NCBI RefSeq assembly: GCF_003885045.1
Contig: NZ_RHJS01000002.1
Location: 2,294,001 to 2,358,000, forward strand
Direction of reading: 5' to 3'
DNA length: 64,000 nt
Origin: Schaedlerella arabinosiphila
Lineage (GTDB): Bacteria; Bacillota; Clostridia; Lachnospirales; Lachnospiraceae
Positions 42,076-50,208 of the stretch are shown piece after piece. Each line of letters opens with the position of its first letter. Within the stretch, counting starts at the first letter, position 1. The notes beneath the pieces are model-generated. The model saw only the letters and a program-made list of their open reading frames with translations, did no database searches and was not told the origin of the DNA. A program made the position numbers and the translations under genes.

Positions 42076-42855
42076 TCACCTTACGGATGCATTCCATTTA
42101 TTGGATTTTCTTCTCTTAATCGAACGTACCACGAATCCGTCGGTGGTCGTTCCCTCCGCCGCTGCGATCGCTGCCGCAATCACGGCGATCAGTTCACTGT
42201 CATCGGTCTGTACCTCCGCTGCCGGCTCTGCCGCTGCTGCCGGGGCCGGTGCAGGCGCTGCCGGAGCAGTCTCTTTTTTGCGGAACTTCTCTTCCAATGC
42301 CGGAATCTTCTCAAACAGTGAAATAATAAATGAAATGAAAATCAAAACCACGAATACGGTTCCCATTCCCAGGACCGTATTCAGCCCGGCTTTTTTCAGG
42401 ATCTCGAGCGTCGAATAGTGCGCGTTGACCGTGATGCTCTCCATCTGCCCGCCCTCGTCAAAGGCAAACTGCAGATCGGCATCTCTTTCTTCCCCTTTCA
42501 GAGGAGCCGAAAGCACTGCGCCTGTGTTGGTGACCTCCATCGTGAAATCACCGATTTCCAGAAATTCACCGCAGTCCTCCCTGCCGGACTTCCAGGCGTC
42601 AATCATAGTCCGGAAGTTTTCTCCCGAGATCGGAAATCCTGTCATCATCAGTGTATAATCCAGGTTGTAATCAGGCATGGACCGATACTGTTCAAACTCC
42701 TCTTCTGACATCTTGCTGAAATTATCGATGATCCCCTGGGCATACTGCTGCAGCCTTTCCTGATCATACTCTTTTTCCGCTGACTTGCTTCCGCATCCTG
42801 CCAGGCAGAAGATCAGGATAAGGACAAGTCCTGCTATACTTAATTTTTTCTTCAC
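42076..42855 (-). CDS. OadG-type subunit fused to an extracellular lipoprotein domain
   Basis: 259 residues, against about 80-120 for ordinary OadG. A lipoprotein signal peptide ends in the LAGC lipobox, then an extracytoplasmic DUF3887-like domain (about 25-160), one membrane helix (GLNTVLGMGTVFVVLIFISF), an Ala/Pro linker and the OadG C-terminal part with DDSELIAVIAAAIAAAEGT and FVVRSIKRR. The tail is the piece that holds the OadA/biotin proteins to OadB. The N-terminal lipid-anchored domain would put a sensor or cap outside the cell; its function is unknown. Confidence 0.88.
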   Translation of the reverse strand: MKKKLSIAGLVLILIFCLAGCGSKSAEKEYDQERLQQYAQGIIDNFSKMSEEEFEQYRSMPDYNLDYTLMMTGFPISGENFRTMIDAWKSGREDCGEFLEIGDFTMEVTNTGAVLSAPLKGEERDADLQFAFDEGGQMESITVNAHYSTLEILKKAGLNTVLGMGTVFVVLIFISFIISLFEKIPALEEKFRKKETAPAAPAPAPAAAAEPAAEVQTDDSELIAVIAAAIAAAEGTTTDGFVVRSIKRRKSNKWNASVR

Positions 42856-42869
42856 TTCGCCTCACCTCA

Positions 42870-44306
42870 CTAAACCGTACCGTGCTTTTTGTCGGGACGA
42901 TCCTCTCTTTTTGTGAACAGCATCTCAAATGCGCCGATCACATATTTTCTGGTGTCTGCAGGTTCAATGATCGCATCCACATATCCCCGCCTTGCCGCAG
43001 ACATGGGGCTGGACTGGAGCTCTTTGTAAGCCGCCGCCTTTTCTTTGAGCACTTCGGCATCCGCATCCGCGTACATGATCTTCGCCGCAAGCGCGGAATC
43101 CATCATACCGATCTGTGTATCCGGCCATGCGTAGACCAGATCCGCTCCGATGGACTTGCTGTTCATCGCCACGTAAGCGCTGCCGTAAGCCTTGCCCACA
43201 ATCACATTCACCTTCGGCACCGTCGCGTTGGCAAATGCGTAGGTCAGCTTCGCAACGCTCTTTGCCATATCCTTTTCCGCTGCTTTTGTCGCTTCATAAC
43301 CGGTCACATTGGTCAACGTCAGGACCGGGATGGAAAACGCGTCGCAGAAGTTCAGGAAATCCGCTGCCTTCCTGCAGCCGTCCACCGTCAGCACGGTATC
43401 AAAGCTCTCCGCGTTCCCTTCCGCGTCGTAGATCTTGGAGCGGTTTGCAAGGGCGCCGATCGTCATGCCGTTGAGACGGATGAAGCCTGCCGCCATCTCT
43501 TTTGCATATTCCTTCTTCACCTCGAAGAACACCTGGCTGTCCGAAATCTGCGCAAGCGCAATGCCCGTATCCTCGGATGCATTGGCAATATCCGCACAGA
43601 CACGGTTCAGGTCGTCCAGGCATTCCTCATAGGAATTATCATCTTCATTGTTGGCCGGAATCATACTGATCAGAGTACGGATCTGGCCTAAAATCTCTTC
43701 TTCTGTCCCAATACCGTCCACCAGTCCGGAAGTCCGGCTCTGATACTCGGCGCTGGATGTATCGCATTTGGAAATTTCATTTCCCTCCAGGGCATTTGGG
43801 GAGTTCACAAACAGTCTGCCTTCCTTGCTTTCCATAAATGTGAAATCCGTCAGTCCGGGAACTACCGCAAGGCCGCCGCCGCACATTCCGAAGATCGCGG
43901 TGATCTGCGGAATCACACCGGAGGCAAAAGCCTGCTTATGGTACAGGCTTCCGAACGCTTCCAGCGCATCGGTCGCTTCCTGAAGACGCAGGCCCGCACA
44001 GTCAACCAGACCGATCACCGGCGCACCCATCTTCATTGCCATATCGTAAATGTTCGCAATCTTTCTTGCATGCATCTCGCCTACCGCGCCCTTTAATACG
44101 GTCGCATCCTGGCTGTATACATACACCAGATTACCATCGATCACCCCGTATCCGGTGATGACACCATCGGATGGAGTCTCTTTTGCCTGCAGGTTGAAAT
44201 CGGTACTTCTGGCAGTCACAGCGCCGCCGATCTCAACAAAGCTTCCCTCATCAAGCATTGAGGCAATTCTTCTGCTTGCTGGGTTCCCAGTTGCATTGTA
44301 GCTCAT
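42870..44306 (-). CDS. Acyl-CoA carboxyltransferase (MmdA/12S-like)
   Basis: 478 residues in the crotonase-like carboxyltransferase family, with FGMCGGGLAVVPGLTDF in the N-terminal half and GKAYGSAYVAMNSKSIGADLVYAWPDTQIG in the C-terminal half, the two CoA-binding motifs. This is the methylmalonyl-CoA (or propionyl-, glutaconyl- or malonyl-CoA) carboxyltransferase; the acyl group cannot be determined from sequence. First gene of the operon, with AGGGC before the ATG and a good promoter. No methylmalonyl-CoA mutase or epimerase is nearby. Confidence 0.92.
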   Translation of the reverse strand: MSYNATGNPASRRIASMLDEGSFVEIGGAVTARSTDFNLQAKETPSDGVITGYGVIDGNLVYVYSQDATVLKGAVGEMHARKIANIYDMAMKMGAPVIGLVDCAGLRLQEATDALEAFGSLYHKQAFASGVIPQITAIFGMCGGGLAVVPGLTDFTFMESKEGRLFVNSPNALEGNEISKCDTSSAEYQSRTSGLVDGIGTEEEILGQIRTLISMIPANNEDDNSYEECLDDLNRVCADIANASEDTGIALAQISDSQVFFEVKKEYAKEMAAGFIRLNGMTIGALANRSKIYDAEGNAESFDTVLTVDGCRKAADFLNFCDAFSIPVLTLTNVTGYEATKAAEKDMAKSVAKLTYAFANATVPKVNVIVGKAYGSAYVAMNSKSIGADLVYAWPDTQIGMMDSALAAKIMYADADAEVLKEKAAAYKELQSSPMSAARRGYVDAIIEPADTRKYVIGAFEMLFTKREDRPDKKHGTV

Positions 44307-44365
44307 ATTTTAGCCCTCCATATAAAAAAGTTTGTATAAATTAAACCAAAATTTATGCCTATTTT

Positions 44366-44394
44366 AGTATAAACTAATTGGGTGAAAATTACAA
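44366..44394 (-). promoter_or_regulatory. Sigma-A promoter of the decarboxylase operon
   Basis: Minus strand TTGTAA (44394-44389), 17-bp spacer, TATACT (44371-44366), about 60 bp before the first gene. The -35 box lies inside the 58-bp direct repeat made by the insertion sequence. Confidence 0.7.
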
Positions 44395-44443
44395 TCAAAA
44401 AAAGTGGAAAATGGGAGAAATGCTTGTGGGTGGGGAGGGGACG
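44386..44443. repeat. Left copy of 58-bp direct repeat flanking the insertion sequence
   Basis: Identical over 58 bp to 46535-46592. The base before it and the base after it differ between the copies, so the ends are exact. Confidence 0.93.
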
Positions 44444-44528
44444 GGTTTTCGACAGTTTCAAGTATGAAAAATTGTTCTAAAGCCTTATGGTAGGCGTATT
44501 TTTTTGTCAAATTTTTCTTGTTTTTATG

Positions 44529-44557
44529 TTGTATGTGCTGTATGTTTGTGATATAAT
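44529..44557 (+). promoter_or_regulatory. Promoter of the transposase gene
   Basis: TTGTAT (44529-44534), 17-bp spacer, TATAAT (44552-44557), 20 bp before the transposase start; GAGGTGAT provides the ribosome site. It lies within the insertion sequence. Confidence 0.75.
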
Positions 44558-44576
44558 GTTTTTGAGGTGATGTTCT

Positions 44577-46436
44577 ATGAAGCTTTACTTTGATAAACGT
44601 CTCAAGGATCCTACCTATTACGCACAGCAGGGAATCCGAAATGGGAAAAAAACTACCACTCGAAATGTCAAAAACTTCGGGAAGCATTCTGAACTTCTCA
44701 AAATAACAGACGATCCGGAAGCATATGTCAGAGAAGAAATCAGAAAAATGAATGAAGAGTACCGCGTTGGTAAAGTCACTTTTAATCTGACTGCCGATTT
44801 TAACGAAAAGGTGAAATCTACAGAGCTTGAAGCCTCTTCCTCCAACTGGGTCAACATCGGATATTTCTTTCTTCAGAATATTATGAAACATCTCAGCCTT
44901 AAAGAATTCTTTCGCCAGAAAACGGACACCCGGAGAGTTACATATGACTGTTTTACAATCTCACGTTTCCTTACCTACGCGAGAATCCTGGATCCCAGCT
45001 CTAAGCTTGCCACCTGGAACCGCCGGGATTCCTACTACGAGCAGCCGGATTTCGATTACCAGCACATCCTCCGGTTTATGGATCTTTTAGAAAATAATTA
45101 TGACGATTACCTGATGTGGCTTTTTAAGTATAGCAATTCGATCGTCAAACGTGATACTTCTGTCCTTTATTATGACTGTACGAATTTCTACTTCGAGTGC
45201 GAACAGCCCGACGAAGATATCGTGGATGAAGTGACCGGTGAGGTGATCCATGGATTGAGAAAATATGGCCTGAGCAAAGAACACCGCCCGAACCCGATTG
45301 TAGAGATGGGACTTTTCATGGACAGCAGGGGCATTCCCATCACCATGTGCCTCCATTCCGGTAATACCAGTGAACAGCTTACGGCAATCCCTTTAGAAAA
45401 AGAAGTCCTTAAAATGATAGATGGTTCCAAATTCATTTATTGTGCGGATGCCGGCCTGGGTTCCTATAACATCCGCAAATTTAACAGTATGGGGGGCCGG
45501 GCCTTTATTGTGACCCAGTCCATCAAAAAACTTAGTAATGCACTCAAACAGGCGGTATTCAATGACTGCGATTACCGGCTGCTGTCCAACGACACCTTGA
45601 TAAAAATAGAAGATATGAAGGGCTTTGACAGACACAAGAAAGAAAACCTGAAACTATATAATGATTTCGCGTATAAGGTAGTCCTTGCAGATAAGGTCAT
45701 TGATCTTGGGCTGTACGAAGAAAAAATATTAAAAAATGGCAAAGTCAAACGCGTGAAAGCAACCGGCACTCTCAAACAGCGCCTGATCATAACGTTTTCA
45801 AGAAAAATGATGGAATATCAGAGAACTGTACGTGACCGCCAAATCGAACGTGCACGAAAGCTGTTAGAGAAAAAAGATCCGGAAGAAATAAAAAAAGGGC
45901 CAAATGATGTAAAACGATTTTTGAAGCGGGTCGCTCATACAAAATCTGGCGAAAAAGCAACCATTGAATATGTTCTCGACGAATCGAAGATTGCAGAAGA
46001 AGAGAAATATGACGGATATTATGCCGCAGCAACAAACCTTTGTGACCCGGCCAAGGAAATTCTGGCAGTTTCACACAAGAGATATCAGATAGAGGATTGT
46101 TTCAGGATCATGAAAACGAATTTCACCGGGAGACCTGTAAACCATCGATTGCCGAATCGTATCAGGGCGCACTTTCTGATATGCTATACGGCATTGCTGG
46201 TATATCGCTTGCTTGAGGCCAGGCTGGATGATCAGGGGACACATGTCACTCCGGAGAATCTGATCACCACATTGAAAAACATGAATGTAACGAATATACA
46301 TGATGTCGAGTATATGGCACTCTACAATGGCAGCAAAGCACTTGATGCACTGAACCAATTAACATCTTTAGATTTGGATAGACTTCATTACAAACCAACG
46401 GAACTGAATAAAAAAATAAAAAAAATTTTAGGATAG
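44577..46436 (+). CDS. IS1634 family DDE transposase
   Basis: 619 residues, uninterrupted. The catalytic triad can be placed in LYYDCTNFYFE (first Asp), YCADAGLGSYNIRKF (second Asp) and RYQIEDCFRIMKTNF (Glu). The family length (about 500-620) is normal, so the element is probably active or recently so. Codon use is AT-richer than the neighbouring metabolic genes, consistent with foreign origin. Confidence 0.95.
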   Translation: MKLYFDKRLKDPTYYAQQGIRNGKKTTTRNVKNFGKHSELLKITDDPEAYVREEIRKMNEEYRVGKVTFNLTADFNEKVKSTELEASSSNWVNIGYFFLQNIMKHLSLKEFFRQKTDTRRVTYDCFTISRFLTYARILDPSSKLATWNRRDSYYEQPDFDYQHILRFMDLLENNYDDYLMWLFKYSNSIVKRDTSVLYYDCTNFYFECEQPDEDIVDEVTGEVIHGLRKYGLSKEHRPNPIVEMGLFMDSRGIPITMCLHSGNTSEQLTAIPLEKEVLKMIDGSKFIYCADAGLGSYNIRKFNSMGGRAFIVTQSIKKLSNALKQAVFNDCDYRLLSNDTLIKIEDMKGFDRHKKENLKLYNDFAYKVVLADKVIDLGLYEEKILKNGKVKRVKATGTLKQRLIITFSRKMMEYQRTVRDRQIERARKLLEKKDPEEIKKGPNDVKRFLKRVAHTKSGEKATIEYVLDESKIAEEEKYDGYYAAATNLCDPAKEILAVSHKRYQIEDCFRIMKTNFTGRPVNHRLPNRIRAHFLICYTALLVYRLLEARLDDQGTHVTPENLITTLKNMNVTNIHDVEYMALYNGSKALDALNQLTSLDLDRLHYKPTELNKKIKKILG

Positions 46437-46464
46437 CGATTACATACAACATTTTTTGCCAAAG

Positions 46465-46510
46465 AAAACTCCGGCAATCCCAGTATTTATAAGGATTATC
46501 GGAGTTTTTA
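46465..46510 (+). terminator. Terminator of the transposase gene
   Basis: AAAACTCCG (46465-46473) pairs with CGGAGTTTT (46500-46508) and an inner AATCC/GGATT stem supports it; a T-run follows. It is 29 bp after the transposase stop. Confidence 0.85.
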
Positions 46511-46534
46511 AATTTTCAAAGTGTCGAAAACGGG

Positions 46535-46592
46535 AAATTACAATCAAAAAAAGTGGAAAATGGGAGAAATGCTTGTGGGTGGGGAGGGGACG
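46535..46592. repeat. Right copy of 58-bp direct repeat flanking the insertion sequence
   Basis: Identical to 44386-44443; interpreted as the target site duplicated on insertion. Confidence 0.93.
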
Positions 46593-46725
46593 CTCAGACA
46601 GGGAGGATGGCCCGCGTCACCCCGCTTTCGCTTCGCAAAAAACGCAGCGGTGCTAAGCTCGAAAAAACCTCGCTAAGCGCCGGCGTTTTTTGAGAGGTTC
46701 CTTCGGGCCATCCTCCCTGTCTGAG
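46593..46725. repeat. Nested inverted repeat, about 133 bp, between insertion sequence and icd
   Basis: A perfect 22-bp outer arm (46593-46614) is complementary to 46704-46725, and an inner 10-bp arm (46636-46645, CAAAAAACGC) is complementary to 46683-46692. The interior contains a GCTAAGC direct repeat. No frame codes for protein. It begins directly at the end of the right 58-bp direct repeat, so the target duplication abuts it. It could be a miniature transposable element, a REP-like element or the remnant of a structured RNA; I cannot decide. Confidence 0.8.
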
Positions 46726-46801
46726 CTGTGTACCGGCAGCACTGCGGATTTCTGCCGCAGCGGATGACTGACCGGGACGAAGCGGAGGGGAATGGGGGGG
46801 T

Positions 46802-46835
46802 AAAAAAACAGCGGGGATGCCGTTTTGGCATCCCC
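46802..46835 (-). terminator. Terminator of icd
   Basis: GGGGATGCC (46813-46821) and GGCATCCCC (46827-46835) form a perfect 9-bp stem with a 5-base loop and, on the minus strand, a run of seven T after GCTG. It is about 50 bp after the icd stop. Between 46726 and 46801 I see only G-rich non-coding sequence. Confidence 0.9.
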
Positions 46836-46883
46836 TATCACACAAAATATAGTTTGTTGTCTCTTTCATCAGAGTCTCTTTGA

Positions 46884-48080
46884 TCAGAGCCTTTTGGCGA
46901 TGGCTTTGATGAAATCCTCGCTGTTAAGTACTGTCGGGTTTTCCATCGTCGTGATCAATGCGAGGTCTTTGGTCATTTCGCCGGACTCTATGGTGGATAT
47001 GGTGGCTTTTTCCAGTTTGTCGGCGAAATCCATCAGGGGCTGGTTTGCGTCCAGTTCGCCTCGTTTTCTGAGGGCGCCGGTCCAGGCGAAGATGGTGGCT
47101 ACGGAGTTGGTGGAAGTCTCTTCTCCCTGGAGGTGCTTGTAGTAGTGGCGCTGTACGGTGCCGTGGGCGGCCTCGTATTCGTAGTAGCCGTCCGGGGATA
47201 CGAGGACGGAGGTCATCATAGCCAGGGAACCGAAGGCGGATGAGACCATATCGCTCATCACGTCGCCGTCGTAGTTCTTGCAGGCCCAGATGTAGCCTCC
47301 CTCGGACTTCATGACACGGGCTACCGCGTCGTCGATCAGGGTGTAGAAGTAGACGATTCCTGCGGCTTTGAATTTGTCCGCATACTCTGCGTCGTAGATC
47401 TCCTGGAAAATGTCCTTGAATGTGTGGTCATATTTTTTGGAGATCGTGTCCTTGGTTGCGAACCAGAGGTCCTGCTTTGTGTCCAGGGCATAGTTGAAGC
47501 AGCTTCTCGCGAAGCTTGCGATGGACGGATTCAGGTTGTGCATTCCCTGGGCTACCCCGGGAGCGGTATACTCATGCACCAGTTCGCGTGTCTCGGTTCC
47601 GTCCCCGGCAGTGTAGACCAGCTCCACCTTTCCGGGGCCCGGAATCTTCATCTCCGTGTTCTTATATACATCCCCGTAAGCGTGCCTTGCAATGGTGATG
47701 GGCTTCTTCCAGTTCTTGACGCAGGGCTCGATTCCTTTCACCACAATGGGCGCGCGGAATACGGTGCCGTCCAGAATGGCACGGATCGTACCGTTGGGGC
47801 TCTTCCACATCTCCTTTAAGTCATACTCGTCCATACGTGCCGCATTGGGCGTGATGGTGGCGCACTTTACGGCAACCTTATATTTTTTCGTGGCGTTGGC
47901 GGAATCCACGGTGACCTGGTCGTCCGTCTCGTTGCGGTGTTCCAGTCCCAGGTCATAATACTCCGTATTCAGCTCGATAAACGGCTCCAGCAAATGATCC
48001 TTGATCATCTTCCAGAGAATCCGGGTCATCTCGTCCCCGTCCATTTCCACGATCGGCGTTGTCATTTTTATTTTTTCCAT
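46884..48080 (-). CDS. icd: NADP-dependent isocitrate dehydrogenase (eukaryote-like type)
   Basis: 398 residues from the ATG at 48080, with GGAGGG upstream; the earlier in-frame start would extend back into gnt[39 protein letters not shown] and [15 protein letters not shown] mark the homodimeric, eukaryotic-like (type II) IDH. It oxidises isocitrate to 2-oxoglutarate with NADP+, feeding glutamate synthesis. It follows the GntR gene by about 20 bp and ends at a strong terminator. Confidence 0.96.
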   Translation of the reverse strand: MEKIKMTTPIVEMDGDEMTRILWKMIKDHLLEPFIELNTEYYDLGLEHRNETDDQVTVDSANATKKYKVAVKCATITPNAARMDEYDLKEMWKSPNGTIRAILDGTVFRAPIVVKGIEPCVKNWKKPITIARHAYGDVYKNTEMKIPGPGKVELVYTAGDGTETRELVHEYTAPGVAQGMHNLNPSIASFARSCFNYALDTKQDLWFATKDTISKKYDHTFKDIFQEIYDAEYADKFKAAGIVYFYTLIDDAVARVMKSEGGYIWACKNYDGDVMSDMVSSAFGSLAMMTSVLVSPDGYYEYEAAHGTVQRHYYKHLQGEETSTNSVATIFAWTGALRKRGELDANQPLMDFADKLEKATISTIESGEMTKDLALITTMENPTVLNSEDFIKAIAKRL

Positions 48081-48100
48081 TGGCTGTACCCTCCTGTTTC

Positions 48101-48781
48101 TCATCGCTGCCCTTCGATCTCCTGCTCTTGTGTCTCCTGCTTCTGCAGGTTGCGCATCACATGGAGCACATGTTCATTTGCCAGTTGTTCCGCCAGGTCC
48201 GCATCCTTATCCCGGATCGCCCGCAGGATCTGCTTATGCTCCCGGATGGATTTTCTGGCCCGCTCCTCCGAGACCATGGAAGACCTTCTCGCCATCAGGG
48301 AATATCTGTGGAAATCCGTCAGCACATGGCTCAGTATCCGGCTCTGGGATGCTTCATACAGAACCATATGGAACTTGCCGTCCAGATCCGTTACCTGCTG
48401 TGCACCGCTGCCGTCCCGCCTTGCATGAAATTCCGAAAGAAAAATGATCTCTTCCAGCTCCTCAAGCTGCTCCTCCGTGATATGCTCCGTGGCCCACCGG
48501 GCGCAGAGCCCTTCCAGCATAAAACGCATCTCATAGATGTCCTGGATGTCCTTGTCCGTAATCCCGGTCACATACGCCCCCTTATTAGGGATGATCGTTA
48601 CCAGCCCTTCCAGCTCAAGCTGCCGAAGGGCCTCCCGGACCGGCGTCCTGCTGACCCCCAGTTCTTTTCCAAGGGCAACCTCCCGAAGCTCTTCCTGCTC
48701 TTTATATGTTCCATTCAAAATGCCGTCCCGAATACTTCGGAACACATGGCTTCTCAAAGAATTTTCCTGATATCCCTCCAT
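48101..48781 (-). CDS. GntR family transcriptional regulator (FadR/FCD subgroup)
   Basis: 226 residues. The winged helix-turn-helix is at about 10-70 ([25 protein letters not shown]), followed by the all-helical FCD domain with [23 protein letters not shown] and NEHVLHVM, the Asp/His residues that bind a metal and a carboxylate ligand. In this class the ligand is often an organic acid. The icd gene directly downstream suggests a citrate-cycle acid as ligand. A perfect palindrome overlaps its own promoter, so it very probably represses or activates itself. Confidence 0.95.
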   Translation of the reverse strand: MEGYQENSLRSHVFRSIRDGILNGTYKEQEELREVALGKELGVSRTPVREALRQLELEGLVTIIPNKGAYVTGITDKDIQDIYEMRFMLEGLCARWATEHITEEQLEELEEIIFLSEFHARRDGSGAQQVTDLDGKFHMVLYEASQSRILSHVLTDFHRYSLMARRSSMVSEERARKSIREHKQILRAIRDKDADLAEQLANEHVLHVMRNLQKQETQEQEIEGQR

Positions 48782-48881
48782 GATTCCCTCCCGTCAATAC
48801 CAAACCAGTCATGCATCCGAAACAGGTGTTCCGATGTAAACTCTCAAACGTAAGCTTTTTCCAAAAAATGGCTGTCTGTAT

Positions 48882-48911
48882 AATTGTATACATTTATACA
48901 ATTCTTGTCAA
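48882..48911 (-). promoter_or_regulatory. gntR promoter overlapped by a palindromic operator
   Basis: Minus strand TTGACA (48911-48906, perfect), 17-bp spacer, TACAAT (48888-48883). The perfect inverted repeat AATTGTAT-6-ATACAATT (48882-48903) covers the -10 and most of the spacer, the place where a repressor would block RNA polymerase. Confidence 0.8.
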
Positions 48912-48928
48912 TATAAGAATTTCAAAGG

Positions 48929-48958
48929 ACTGCATACAGACATTGAATGTCTTGCAGT
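48929..48958 (-). terminator. Possible hairpin terminator after serA
   Basis: ACTGCA (48929-48934) pairs with TGCAGT (48953-48958) around AGACATT (48938-48944) and AATGTCT (48946-48952). Strong hairpin, but only a short T-run on the minus strand, and it lies about 85 bp beyond the serA stop. Confidence 0.5.
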
Positions 48959-49043
48959 TCACGGCCTGACCGACCGCGAACTGGGACAGAAAGCCTGACT
49001 GAATATGTTCGTATCAACGGCAGAAAACCGGCCGGGTTCTGCG

Positions 49044-50207
49044 TCAGACAATCACCCGGACCTTTAACACTCCTTCGATGTCTTCCAGCCTTTTCACTAC
49101 ATTTCCTGAAATCTCCGCATCTACATCAATCATGGTATATGCATATGCTTTTTTGCTTTTATTGGTCATCAATGTGATATTCATATTTTCCTTCGCAAGA
49201 AGCGAGGTAAATTGTCCCAACATATTTGGGATATTCCGGTGCAGGATGGTAACCCGGCTTCCCTCTTCCTTGGATCCCATATTGCAGTCCGGATAATTCA
49301 CGGAATGGGAAATATTTCCGTTTTCCAGATAATCCCGCAGCGCCTTGGCAGCCATCTTCGCGCAGTTATCCTCGGATTCCTCGGTGGACGCTCCCAGATG
49401 GGGAATCACGATGGCCCCCTTCACTCCCGCGATCTCCGGGGTCGGAAAATCGGTTACATACCGCTTCACCGAACCGGAAAGCAGCCCATCCACGATGGCC
49501 TCGCTGTCCACCAGCACATCCCGGGCAAAATTCAGGATGGTGACGCCCTTTTTCATCAGGCTGATGGCCTCCCGGTTGATCATGCCCTTGGTGCTGTCCA
49601 GGGCGGGCACATGGATCGAAATATAGTCGCACTCCTTGTAGAGCTCATCTACGGTCTTTGCATGGTGGATATTCCTGGAAAGCTGCCATGCGGCATCCAC
49701 GGACACATACGGATCGTACCCGTAGACGTCCATCCCCAGATGGGTGGCGGTGTTGGCCACCCGCACACCGATGGCGCCCAGGCCGATGACTCCTAACTTC
49801 TTGCCGTCCAGCTCTCTTCCGGCAAAGGCTTTTTTTGCTTTCTCCGCTTCCTTGGCCAGATCCCCGTCCTCTTCGTGCTCCTGCACCCAGTTGATGCCGC
49901 CGATGATATCCCGGGCTGCCAAAAGCATCCCTGCCAGGACTAACTCCTTCACCCCGTTGGCATTGGCGCCGGGGGTATTGAATACGACGATTCCCTTTTC
50001 CGCGCATTTCTCCAACGGTATATTGTTCACTCCGGCCCCTGCCCGGGCAACCGCTTTTAAGTCTTTTCCAAACTCCATCTCATGCATGGATGCGCTGCGG
50101 ACGAGGATCGCATCTGCCTCTTCCGGGCTTTCCACCCTGACGTAGTTCTCGTCAAATCTTTCGATGCCGACAGGTGCAATTGGATTCAGGCAATGATATT
50201 TATACAT
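49044..50207 (-). CDS. serA: D-3-phosphoglycerate dehydrogenase
   Basis: 387 residues from the ATG at 50207 (GAGGAGAATC upstream). An NAD-binding Rossmann domain with LGVIGLGAIGVRVANTA, catalytic-site segments (LVRSASMHEMEF, NFARDVLVDSEAI, HLGASTEESEDNCAKMAA) and a C-terminal ACT domain (RVTILHRNIPNMLGQFTSLL), the serine-feedback module in many homologues. First step of serine synthesis. The start lies one base after the serC stop, so translation is coupled. Confidence 0.96.
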   Translation of the reverse strand: MYKYHCLNPIAPVGIERFDENYVRVESPEEADAILVRSASMHEMEFGKDLKAVARAGAGVNNIPLEKCAEKGIVVFNTPGANANGVKELVLAGMLLAARDIIGGINWVQEHEEDGDLAKEAEKAKKAFAGRELDGKKLGVIGLGAIGVRVANTATHLGMDVYGYDPYVSVDAAWQLSRNIHHAKTVDELYKECDYISIHVPALDSTKGMINREAISLMKKGVTILNFARDVLVDSEAIVDGLLSGSVKRYVTDFPTPEIAGVKGAIVIPHLGASTEESEDNCAKMAAKALRDYLENGNISHSVNYPDCNMGSKEEGSRVTILHRNIPNMLGQFTSLLAKENMNITLMTNKSKKAYAYTMIDVDAEISGNVVKRLEDIEGVLKVRVIV

Positions 50208-50208
50208 C

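Larger units (their letters stand above)
44444..46534 (+). mobile_element. IS1634-type insertion sequence, about 2.09 kb
   Basis: Bounded by a 58-bp direct repeat on both sides. The ends carry inverted repeats: GTTTTCGACA (44445-44454) and its complement at 46522-46531, continuing imperfectly for several bases (xTTTxAA). The one gene is a 619-residue DDE transposase. IS1634/IS1549-type elements are known to make unusually long, variable target duplications, which fits. Terminal bases outside the 10-bp core do not match perfectly, so the exact element ends may differ by one to three bases. Confidence 0.9.
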
